8,703 bases of DNA from JBGPBY01 sp041481485 (GTDB lineage Bacteria; Acidobacteriota; Terriglobia; 20CM-2-55-15), in the NCBI GenBank assembly GCA_041481485.1, contig JBGPBY010000308.1:1-8703 (forward strand). Reading direction: 5' to 3'. Under the pieces are notes generated by a model that saw only the letters and a program-made list of their open reading frames with translations, was not told the DNA's origin and searched no databases. A program made the position numbers and the translations under genes. Shown piece after piece: positions 1 through 5,462 of this stretch (position 1 is the first letter of the stretch; every line of letters begins with the position of its first letter).

Positions 1-162
1 ACTCTAACGGTGCAGATTTTCAATTACGCAATTGCGCCATACGACGATTGGCACCGCCAGGCCTGGGCCGGCGCACTCGTTTTGATCACACTGATTTTGA
101 CGTGTTCCATTCTCGCCCGAGTCACTACACGCAGGCTGGAACGCATGAACTCCGGACAGTAA
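1..162 (+). CDS. pstA: Phosphate ABC transporter permease PstA, C-terminal end (5' truncated by window)
   Basis: Frame 1 is open from the first base to a TAA at 160-162 and encodes the last 53 residues of a protein. The start TLTVQIFNYAIAP, then YDDWHRQAWAGAL, a hydrophobic helix (VLITLILTCSILA) and a basic tail (RVTTRRLER) match the C-terminus of PstA. PstA is one of the two inner-membrane permease subunits of the high-affinity phosphate transporter PstSCAB. The stretch before the final transmembrane helix is the diagnostic part. In most genomes pstB (the ATPase) follows pstA directly. Here no coding sequence follows on the plus strand for almost 400 bases, so pstB must lie elsewhere or upstream. 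Family assignment is by motif recognition of a short fragment. Confidence 0.8.
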   Translation, partial: TLTVQIFNYAIAPYDDWHRQAWAGALVLITLILTCSILARVTTRRLERMNSGQ

Positions 163-202
163 TCCGTCCACAGCAACTCGCAGGTTCCCGGGATCGCCAT
201 CT

Positions 203-355
203 AGGCGCCCTCTGTAGGGCGGGCGATGAGAGGGGGCAGCGCAGCGGCCGGTGAGGGGTACCGCAAGTAACAATATTTACTTGTGGTACCCCTCACCCGG
301 CCTTCGGCCGCCCTCTCCCGTTGGGAGAGGGATTTCTTGATCGCCCCCTCTACAG
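203..355. repeat. Palindromic intergenic element, copy A
   Basis: Nested inverted repeats span this region. The outer arms are CTGTAGGGCGGGCGAT (211-226) and ATCGCCCCCTCTACAG (340-355), which pair with two mismatches over 16. The core (251-270 and 277-296) is a 20-bp stem that is perfect apart from one G-T pair (263/284), with the six-base loop CAATAT. Next come a small GGCC-TTC-GGCC palindrome and a terminator-like hairpin (311-331). The left motif GCGGCCGGTGA (244-254) and the 28 bases at 311-338 recur almost identically in copy B (5181-5291), while the core does not. No transposase is nearby, so it resembles a REP- or MITE-like non-coding repeat. Confidence 0.7.
311..338 (+). terminator. 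Terminator-like hairpin inside copy A
   Basis: CCCTCTCCC (311-319) pairs perfectly with GGGAGAGGG (323-331) across the three-base loop GTT and is followed by ATTTCTT. A nine-base GC-rich stem and a short T-rich tail could end transcription from pstA. The T-run is interrupted, so termination is only plausible. The hairpin is part of the repeated element and may not have evolved for this role. Confidence 0.4.
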
Positions 356-527
356 CCACTCGATTCCCATTCCTGCACAACTTCATGGACCGCGCTTACA
401 GTTGCGATCCCGAACGTCGTGAATTGCGCCACACGCACCACCTGGGCAACCTGTCATTTGTTACAGCATTATTACTTTTTGAATATTTTTTGTTTTTTAA
501 GTTCGGGCGTCGCCATATGATTCGTTC

Positions 528-534
528 AAGGAGG
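528..534 (+). promoter_or_regulatory. Ribosome binding site of the secreted-protein gene
   Basis: AAGGAGG at 528-534 is a near-perfect Shine-Dalgarno sequence seven bases before the ATG at 542. It fixes the start and is the main support that this family-less ORF is really translated. Confidence 0.8.
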
Positions 535-541
535 ATCCGAT

Positions 542-1093
542 ATGGCGGCAATAGGCATCATCGGACTGATCGTTTCGATGCTGGCTCCAGCTTCCACGCG
601 AGACTTCAACTTCCCAGCCAATGATGGCCCCTCGCTTCGAATTCAAATCCGGCCATCGCATTCCTACGCAGGGGAACCTCTTCGATTCACGGACGAGACC
701 GGCCAGAAAGTCTGCTATGACCCGAGCGGCACTTTGACGGTGCAGTGCGTCAATCAGTTCTACGGGTCTGCAATCGCGGTCTCCCTGAAGTTCGGGCGCG
801 ACGGAGAAGTTTCCGACACGCTGACTACTGTTTCCAGCCATCCCAAAGTCATGCCATTGCCTCCTGAAACGCGCGTTATAGATTCCAACATGGGACGAGT
901 CGATATCTACCGCGTGTACGGCTACGATGAAAAAGGAATCAGCGCCAATGACGTCATGCGATTCCGGCAGATTCAGGCGCCCTATTGGATTGAAGTCCGC
1001 GAGGACGTCAATTTCAATGACCGGCCCGTTGTGTCGTTTTATTGGAAGCAAACCCTCGGCGAAATTCAGCTCGAGCGCATTGAACGCCACTGA
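542..1093 (+). CDS. Small secreted protein of unknown function
   Basis: The 183-residue product begins with a short Sec-type signal peptide: a hydrophobic run (residues 3-14), then a likely signal peptidase site after APA (15-17). The mature part is polar, has two cysteines (C58 and C69, perhaps a disulphide) and looks rich in beta strands. Its C-terminal third (YWIEVREDVNFNDRPVVSFYWKQ) is a continuous strand-like stretch. I do not recognise a family. The start is set by a strong AAGGAGG. The gene stands alone: an AT-rich upstream region suggests its own promoter, and argA converges on it with a 10-base gap. A 197-residue frame on the other strand overlaps nearly all of it, but the signal peptide and ribosome binding site favour the plus strand. 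Confidence 0.75.
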   Translation: MAAIGIIGLIVSMLAPASTRDFNFPANDGPSLRIQIRPSHSYAGEPLRFTDETGQKVCYDPSGTLTVQCVNQFYGSAIAVSLKFGRDGEVSDTLTTVSSHPKVMPLPPETRVIDSNMGRVDIYRVYGYDEKGISANDVMRFRQIQAPYWIEVREDVNFNDRPVVSFYWKQTLGEIQLERIERH

Positions 1094-1103
1094 ACGCTGA
1101 CGC

Positions 1104-2393
1104 CTATCCAGAATTTTTCAGCTTTTTGACCAGAACCTTGGAGTTTCGTCCGCTTTGGTCGTACTTCTCGCGCCGTGCTGCAGGCAGGTCGTCAGGCGTT
1201 CCTTCGGAAAATCCACACTTTGACTGGAAATAAGTAAAAGCCTGAGTCGAGAGCGCAATCAATGCAGTCACACCATTTTCACGTGCCTTGTTCTCGGTAA
1301 ACTGAATCAGCTTTCGTCCGATACCTTCATTCTCATGTGACGGATCGACGAAGAGACTGGCGAGCTCACCCTTTTGCTGGGATGGATACAGGTGCAAAGC
1401 CACGCATGCGACGGGATTCTTGTCGATTTCAAAAATGTAGTAATCCGCCAGGTTCTTTTCAATTTCACCTCGGGTCCGGCGGACGAGTTCATCCGCTTCC
1501 ATGGCCTTCCGGGTCAGTGACTGAATCGCCCGTACATCTTTCTTTTTGGCAGGCCGAATCTGCTGATATTCGTTGGCATAGATCAACGTGCCGATACCCT
1601 CATTGGAAAACACTTCGGCAAGCAGTCCCTCATCCTCACGGCCGCTGATCACATGAACTCGCTGTATTCCCGAAGCGCAGGCTGCTGCCGCATGGTGCGC
1701 CTTGGAAAACATTTCCGGCGTAAACCCCGCGGGATTGGTGCGCAGGAGTTCCTGTAAATCCGCCACAAGCATCTGTCGGATGAATTGGCCGTCGCAGCTC
1801 AGGCCTTCTTGTGCGGTAATGAAAATCAGCTTGGTCGCCTTCAGAGATTCGGCAACTGCCTGTGCGATGCTGTCGGAGTTCACGCGGTAAGTCTTGCCGT
1901 CGCCGTCAAAGCCGAGCGGTGGAACAACGGGAACAATAGATTGGTTCAGCAACGTCTGCAGGAGCTCAATGTCGATGCGCTCCACTTTTCCGGTATACAG
2001 GTGATCGACACCTTGAATGATTCCCAGTGGGTGCGCCGTGATTGCATTCGTATATGCCGCACGAAGGTCGTTAGCCGAGAGGCCTTCCAGGATTTCATGA
2101 GTGAGCCGATTTGCCGCATCCATGGCGAGCTGCAGCGTGGCGGCATCGGTCACGCCAGTGCCGTCAAGATTCGACGCCTGAATTCCCTGCTTGTCCGCAA
2201 GGGCTTTGATCTGCACCGCCGCGCCGTGAACCAGCACGACACGGATGTTCAGGGATCGCAGGACCGCGATATCCAGAAGGATGTTGGCGAAGTTCTCATC
2301 CGTAACGATGATTCCGTCAACTTCAATTATGAATGTCTTTTCCCGAAATTGAGGAATGTACTGGAGAATTCCGCGCAGGTCGGTAAGTTTCAA
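1104..2393 (-). CDS. argA: Amino-acid N-acetyltransferase (N-acetylglutamate synthase)
   Basis: This 429-residue protein has the two-domain layout of ArgA, which makes N-acetylglutamate from glutamate and acetyl-CoA in the first step of arginine synthesis. Residues 1-275 are an amino-acid kinase fold (VLVHGAAVQI at 53-62, TGKVERID at 134-141, YRVNSDSIA at 169-177). The lysine-glycine-glycine motif of true kinases is replaced by EVDG near residue 24, as expected for a synthase that does not use ATP. In other ArgA proteins this domain binds arginine for feedback inhibition. Residues 278-426 are a GNAT domain with acetyl-CoA loop ENEGIGR (354-360) and the family tail YDQSGRNSKVLVKKL. The only start in frame before an upstream stop (2424-2426) is TTG at 2391-2393, with a weak GGGTGA ahead. 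Starting with MKLTDLRGILQYIP fits the family. Confidence 0.93.
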   Translation of the reverse strand: MKLTDLRGILQYIPQFREKTFIIEVDGIIVTDENFANILLDIAVLRSLNIRVVLVHGAAVQIKALADKQGIQASNLDGTGVTDAATLQLAMDAANRLTHEILEGLSANDLRAAYTNAITAHPLGIIQGVDHLYTGKVERIDIELLQTLLNQSIVPVVPPLGFDGDGKTYRVNSDSIAQAVAESLKATKLIFITAQEGLSCDGQFIRQMLVADLQELLRTNPAGFTPEMFSKAHHAAAACASGIQRVHVISGREDEGLLAEVFSNEGIGTLIYANEYQQIRPAKKKDVRAIQSLTRKAMEADELVRRTRGEIEKNLADYYIFEIDKNPVACVALHLYPSQQKGELASLFVDPSHENEGIGRKLIQFTENKARENGVTALIALSTQAFTYFQSKCGFSEGTPDDLPAARREKYDQSGRNSKVLVKKLKNSG

Positions 2394-2473
2394 ATCATCA
2401 CCCGGGCCGTATGGATTGAAGAGTCATTGGATCCGCAAAAGTTTTACTTTAACCCGAATGCAGATCCGGGTGG

Positions 2474-2488
2474 AGAGAATCATTCTCA
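2474..2488. promoter_or_regulatory. Fur-box-like palindrome upstream of argA
   Basis: AGAGAATCATTCTCA on the plus strand matches 14 of 15 positions of TGAGAATCATTCTCA, a common form of the 7-1-7 Fur operator. The 13-base core GAGAAT-C-ATTCTC (2475-2487) is perfectly symmetric. It lies about 80 bases upstream of argA and overlaps the stop codon of the remnant ending at 2486. No iron-related gene is evident next to it, so it could be chance or left over from lost sequence. Confidence 0.3.
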
Positions 2489-2707
2489 ACGTTGCGGCGA
2501 TGTGGCCGGCTCGCTACTCTCGAGCCACGCGGTGTACCACAGGCTGGAGAGCATGGTCGCGCTCCGGGCCAGTTCAGACGAAATTATGTCCGTACCTTTG
2601 GGACGGGCAGTGCCTGGATTAAATTCGCCGGTTTTTTCCATTTCGTAAATGGGTTCCAGCTCGGAATACGTCTGAACGAGAAAGCTTTTGACGGAATCGA
2701 AAACAAT
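2486..2707 (-). pseudogene. C-terminal remnant, possibly of an S1/P1-nuclease or zinc-phospholipase-like protein
   Basis: This frame is open but has no usable start. It reads IVFDSVKSFLVQTY, then SELEPIYEMEKTGEFNPG, and ends SSLWYTAWLESSEPATSPQR before TGA at 2486-2488. The sequence looks truly coding: amphipathic helices with few rare residues, and a Trp/Tyr-rich LWYTAWLES segment. It recalls the C-terminal helices of bacterial S1/P1-nuclease or zinc-dependent phospholipase C-like proteins, but no metal-binding histidines remain, so the family is tentative. Upstream in the same frame, after TGA (2708-2710), is another coding-like fragment. This is best read as the surviving end of a gene whose front was deleted. 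Confidence 0.45.
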
Positions 2708-2923
2708 TCAGGCTAATTTCGGACGCGGTCCAAACTGAATCAGTACCGGCTCAAAATTCGTAGTCGCAGGAAGAGTGATCTCCGCAGGCTTCTCACCGCA
2801 TTCAATGACGCCGGCCTGCTTGCCATACTGACCATGCTCCTGGTTGGTCTCCACAATGACCGGACTGGGTATTATCGATGCCATCGTCACTTTTAGCGCC
2901 TTCATCGACCCTGCAGATCTCAC
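2708..2923 (-). pseudogene. Coding fragment of unknown family between two gene remnants
   Basis: This short frame overlaps the 3' end of the ApbE remnant in a different phase and ends at TGA (2708-2710). From the ATG at 2903-2905 it would give a 65-residue peptide. It contains VIVETNQEHGQYGKQAGVIE, then CGEKPAEITLPATTNFEPVL and IQFGPRPKLA. Alternating hydrophobic and polar residues and a proline-rich end look like the last strands of a beta-sandwich protein. I do not recognise the family. It may be an intact tiny gene, but no ribosome binding site precedes the ATG, and its place between two truncated genes suggests a leftover C-terminus. Confidence 0.4.
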
Positions 2924-3176
2924 TGTCCGGATCCCGGGTATTCAGGATGGATGTGAGTCGCTCAATCTCAGCAAGCATCGCGTCCCGGACAATTTTCGCG
3001 GTCCACGAACTTGCCGTCCAGATCTCCAGATCCATCGATGTCCCCAGCACGTGATCAAACGCGAATCGATGCAAACTGGCGTGCTCCCCAAAGTCCAGAC
3101 CACGCCATTTCAATAATGGCTTCAACAATGGCACAAAGGCCGGCAGTGCAAGAAAGGATCGGCGTGTCAGTTGCAT
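2802..3176 (-). pseudogene. apbE: Truncated ApbE-like FAD:protein FMN transferase, N-terminal part
   Basis: From ATG at 3174-3176 the product starts MQLTRRSFLALPAF, a twin-arginine leader (T-R-R-S-F-L) followed by a hydrophobic stretch, so export through Tat is expected. Then come HRFAFDHVLGTSMDLEIW and AMLAEIERLTSILNTRDPDS, the opening strands and helix of ApbE proteins, which attach FMN covalently to periplasmic redox proteins. Similarity stops after SEI at about 2916. The frame then runs through unrelated sequence to a stop at 2802. A full ApbE is about 300 residues, so some two thirds are missing, including the metal and flavin sites. The start lies 14 bases after the methyltransferase stop, suggesting a former operon. 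The reading can be extended to a TTG at 3194 that overlaps that stop, but the Tat leader favours 3176. Confidence 0.7.
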
Positions 3177-3190
3177 ACCGTTCAGAACGT

Positions 3191-4042
3191 TCAAGCCGAA
3201 ACACTACCACGCCGCGCAGTGACCAGAAAGCTGCGCGGTATCCCCGGGATGAAACGGGGAAGGGACGGGAACGGCCAACGCTCCGGAAGAAAATCACCGG
3301 GCTGCGTGATCTGAATATTCGAGAAGCCCGCACGTTCCAGCAACTGTTCCGGTTTGTCGGTGCCAAACTGCCAGGGCGCTCCTTCTTTGGACATTAAGTC
3401 CAGGAACGCCCTCGTCCAATGAGACTTGAGAAAACTTTCGCTCACGGTATCGAGCACAAGATGACTGCCTGGCACAGCAATGGACGCAATCTTCATCAGC
3501 ACATTCAGAACGGATGCCTCGCCAGGCAGGTAGGGCAGCAAACCTTCGGCCAGAAAGAAGCTCCGATTCTGTCGCTGGAATCCGGCATTCACCATTGCAG
3601 CTGGAAAATCTTCACTCAAATCGATTGCGACCAGAGTGCGTTTTGCGAGCGGAGCCGCATTCAGGCTTTTCAGAACAGATTCCTTGTACGCCAGCACTTC
3701 CGCCCGCTCCACTTCGAAAACACTGGCTCCTGCCGGCCACTGGAGGCGGAAGGCACGCGCATCCATTCCGGCAGCAAGAATTGCAAACTGGCGAATTCCA
3801 GCTTCGATCGCTTGTTTCACGGCGTCGTCCATGAATCGTGTCCGGATTGCGAGATAGGGGTTTTCGGTTGAAACCGATATGTCCATTTGCCGTGGCACCG
3901 CTTCCAGCTTGAGCATCATCGCCCGTCCTTCATCCCCTGCCAGCGGGCCAGCCAAAGGGTCATCGAAAAGCCGGTCGTCGCGCCATGATTCCCGCTCACG
4001 GGCGGCCGCGACCAGGCGGGATGTCATTCCAAGGTTATCCAT
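3191..4042 (-). CDS. Class I SAM-dependent methyltransferase, TIGR00027 / leucine carboxyl methyltransferase-like
   Basis: The 283-residue protein fits the TIGR00027 branch of the LCMT/PPM1 methyltransferase superfamily. Visible motifs are IRTRFMDDAV (66-75), the SAM-binding loop AILAAGMDARAFRL (87-100), the acidic strand end VFEVERAEV (108-116), FLAEGLLPYL (163-172) and HLVLDTVSESF (194-204). Length is typical. The natural substrate is unknown for most members; some act on polyketides or other small molecules. The ATG at 4040-4042 has no Shine-Dalgarno; M6 at 4025-4027 is an alternative. A possible TTGCCG/GATACT promoter would place -10 only eight bases before the first ATG, which would imply a leaderless message or the later start. 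The gene is read away from the coiled-coil gene and towards the apbE remnant. Confidence 0.85.
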   Translation of the reverse strand: MDNLGMTSRLVAAARERESWRDDRLFDDPLAGPLAGDEGRAMMLKLEAVPRQMDISVSTENPYLAIRTRFMDDAVKQAIEAGIRQFAILAAGMDARAFRLQWPAGASVFEVERAEVLAYKESVLKSLNAAPLAKRTLVAIDLSEDFPAAMVNAGFQRQNRSFFLAEGLLPYLPGEASVLNVLMKIASIAVPGSHLVLDTVSESFLKSHWTRAFLDLMSKEGAPWQFGTDKPEQLLERAGFSNIQITQPGDFLPERWPFPSLPRFIPGIPRSFLVTARRGSVSA

Positions 4043-4206
4043 AGGGGTTCAGTATCTTTTATTTGGTCTCGGCCCGGCAACTTGTAGGGAATTCGTCCCT
4101 GCTTGAGGACAGTATTCCCTGACCTGATTTGATTTAAGTAATTGAAAAAAGTGAGGTTAAACATTGGCACTGTATGTGCATTAAAGGGACGCGGAGGTAC
4201 ACTCAT
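4043..4206. promoter_or_regulatory. Divergent promoter region
   Basis: These 164 bases separate the divergent methyltransferase and coiled-coil genes and must hold promoters for both. An AT-rich tract lies at about 4126-4165. On the minus strand, TTGCCG and GATACT, 18 bases apart and ending about eight bases before position 4042, form a weak sigma-70-like pair. I see no convincing pair for the plus strand. Confidence 0.3.
4193..4197 (+). promoter_or_regulatory. Ribosome binding site that decides the coiled-coil gene start
   Basis: GGAGG at 4193-4197 lies nine bases before ATG at 4207. The frame is open upstream to another ATG at 4174, but that would put the ribosome binding site inside the gene and add a charged stretch before the membrane anchor. 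Confidence 0.75.
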
Positions 4207-5088
4207 ATGACTTCGAAAGGTCCCATGATCGGTGCTGCAGCCATCATTGCTGCATTGTTTGGAGTTCAGTTTTATGGAATGCATTCCGCAAACGGAAACA
4301 TGAACGCCCGCTTTGAGGAACTGCAAAATAAACTGGAATCCGTCCAGGTAGCCAATACTGCGCGATTCTCCGATCTGGAATCGGGACTGAATTCGACCAA
4401 CGACAAGATTGCTTCAAGTTCGCAAGATTTCCAAAAGAGCCTTCAGCAAAGCCAGAAGACAGCAAATGCGCTGAAGAAAGAGCAGTCGCAGTACGCCACA
4501 GATCTGCAGAGCAAGATCGAGGAGCACGCCAAGGCGGTTGATGCGTTACGCGCCGAGGCATCGGCAAAACTGGAAGAGGTCAAGCAGGACACTTCAAGCC
4601 GGCTGGGTGCGGTGAACGGCGATGTGAAGGCAGCCAACGGCCAGATTGAAGTGGTTAAAACCGACTTGATCGCTACGCGGAATGACCTTGCCGCAAACCG
4701 AAAGGACTTAACGGACGTTCGGGATTCTCTGGGACGCCAGATCGCGCACAATGAAAGCGAACTGGATATTCTGAAACGGCGCGGTGAACGCAATTACGTC
4801 GAGTTCACCATCGACAAAGCGAATAAGATGCAACGCGTCGGCGACATCCAGCTTCAGTTGACCAAGGCGGATTCCAAGGCGCAACGCTTCGATGTGAACC
4901 TGCTGGTATCCGATACGAAGCTTGAGAAAAAGAACCAGATCATCAACGAACCCGTGCCGCTGTTGGTCGGCCAGAATCGTGTGCGGTATGAATTGGTGAT
5001 CAATGCCGTCGAAAAGGACCGCATCCGCGGATATCTGAGCACGCCGAAAGACGTCGCTCTCAACACAGAAGGTCCATCGGCCCGCTAA
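4207..5088 (+). CDS. Membrane-anchored periplasmic coiled-coil protein of unknown function
   Basis: The 293-residue product has a short cytoplasmic start (MTSKG), one hydrophobic segment at about residues 7-24 and a long heptad-like region from about 31 to 190 rich in E, K, Q, A and L. The coiled-coil segments resemble each other (for example NTARFSDLESGLNSTNDKIA and TRNDLAANRKDLTDVRDSLG), suggesting internal duplication. A compact C-terminal region (196-283) begins RNYVEFTIDKANKMQRVGDI and looks beta-rich (INEPVPLLVGQNRVRYELVI). The hydrophobic segment lacks a clear cleavage site, so it is probably an uncleaved anchor with the rod and C-terminal domain in the periplasm. I recognise no family and coiled-coil matches are uninformative. 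The C-terminal domain is the part to search with. The gene is alone and is followed by a strong hairpin. Confidence 0.8.
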   Translation: MTSKGPMIGAAAIIAALFGVQFYGMHSANGNMNARFEELQNKLESVQVANTARFSDLESGLNSTNDKIASSSQDFQKSLQQSQKTANALKKEQSQYATDLQSKIEEHAKAVDALRAEASAKLEEVKQDTSSRLGAVNGDVKAANGQIEVVKTDLIATRNDLAANRKDLTDVRDSLGRQIAHNESELDILKRRGERNYVEFTIDKANKMQRVGDIQLQLTKADSKAQRFDVNLLVSDTKLEKKNQIINEPVPLLVGQNRVRYELVINAVEKDRIRGYLSTPKDVALNTEGPSAR

Positions 5089-5098
5089 GCAAGTACGA

Positions 5099-5159
5099 AA
5101 TTAAACGAACCAGGCCCCCTCATCCAGTCCTCGGGTGAGAGGGCCTGGTTCGTTTAATT
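5099..5159 (+). terminator. Long bidirectional terminator-like hairpin after the coiled-coil gene
   Basis: The outer 19 bases of each arm (5099-5117 and 5141-5159) are perfectly complementary. After one mismatch (5118/5140), pairing continues to 5125/5133 with one G-T pair, leaving a seven-base loop. It starts ten bases after the TAA of the coiled-coil gene. A GC-rich middle flanked by AATTAAAC and GTTTAATT gives A-rich and T-rich flanks for termination in both directions, although there is no clean T-run. The inner CCCTCATCC/GGGTGAGAGGG resembles the vocabulary of the other intergenic elements here. Confidence 0.6.
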
Positions 5160-5180
5160 CTCAGCGAAGGTGAAGAAATG

Positions 5181-5291
5181 GCGGCCGGGTGAAATAAGAT
5201 ACTTGACGAATCAAGCTTCCGAAGCTTGATTCGTTGAGTATGTTGTTCCCTCCCGTTGGAAGAGGGATTTCTTAACTGGCCAACCCTACAG
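5181..5291. repeat. Palindromic intergenic element, copy B
   Basis: GCGGCCGGGTGA (5181-5192) and the 26 bases 5248-5273 match copy A (244-254 and 311-338); the right block differs by one substitution and a two-base gap. Both copies end in CTACAG. Between the ends is a 43-base palindrome (5199-5241) with 14-base perfect arms ACGAATCAAGCTTC and GAAGCTTGATTCGT around a single C. The arms extend outward by seven more pairs, two of them G-T. The space between the conserved ends is 55 bases here and 56 in copy A, but the cores are unrelated in sequence. Confidence 0.65.
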
Positions 5292-5388
5292 TATGAAATC
5301 CGCCTTCGGTTGTCTCAACTACGGTGACGTACTTTTCTCCGACTCTTTCTCCTACAGGTGCCTTGCCACTCCCTGTTCCAAAGATGAC
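5272..5388 (-). pseudogene. Possible coding remnant, C-terminal fragment of unknown family
   Basis: The minus strand reads VIFGTGSGKAPVGERVGEKY followed by VTVVETTEGGFHTVGLAS and TAA at 5272-5274. The residue mix (glycine-rich turns and alternating strand residues) looks protein-like, whereas the plus strand gives a cysteine- and serine-rich peptide. Upstream the frame runs into the long hairpin without a usable start. It could be the surviving end of a gene cut by the repeats, or chance. I cannot name a family. Confidence 0.25.
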
Positions 5389-5462
5389 AATTGAACAGTG
5401 AACATTGAACAATGAACATTTTCTCGGGAAATGTTCAATGTTCACTGTTCAATTGTCATCTT
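5381..5462. repeat. Perfect 31-bp inverted repeat built of TGAACAN heptamers
   Basis: Arms 5381-5411 and 5432-5462 are exact reverse complements, with a 20-base spacer containing TTTTCTCGGG. Inside the left arm and spacer are four tandem heptamers (TGAACAG, TGAACAT, TGAACAA, TGAACAT at 5392-5419). The right arm carries three TGTTCA units spaced seven bases apart. The outer part is AAGATGACAATT. It is about 100 bases before the stress-protein gene. It could fold as a cruciform or a very stable RNA hairpin, but has no terminator T-tail. Confidence 0.85.

Larger units (their letters stand above)
163..541. other. Gene-free intergenic stretch with palindromic element
   Basis: These 379 bases separate pstA from the secreted-protein gene. 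The first part (about 203-355) is occupied by a palindromic repeat element described separately. Frames across it give peptides such as SLSQRERAAEGRVRG, which I recognise as the kind of low-value translation that widespread intergenic repeats produce. From about 360 to 520 I see no gene. The stretch 456-500 is strongly AT-rich and probably holds the promoter of the gene at 542, but no convincing -35/-10 pair can be fixed. Confidence 0.6.

Noticed and set aside
203..355. Copy A as an insertion sequence
   Set aside because: It is too short, has no transposase frame and no target duplication that I can see. It is kept as a repeat element only.
283..624. 113-residue plus-strand frame across copy A
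   Set aside because: It translates an intergenic repeat and then low-complexity AT-rich DNA, and overlaps the true gene start at 542.
497..1090. 197-residue minus-strand frame opposite the secreted-protein gene
   Set aside because: It has no ribosome binding site or family motif. The plus-strand frame has a signal peptide and AAGGAGG.
1785..2648. 287-residue plus-strand frame
   Set aside because: It is mostly the antisense of argA, has no family features, and its 3' part is antisense to a coding-like remnant.
5392..5451. Heptamer repeats as a possible CRISPR array
   Set aside because: The units are only seven bases, contiguous and without spacers, and form a single hairpin.
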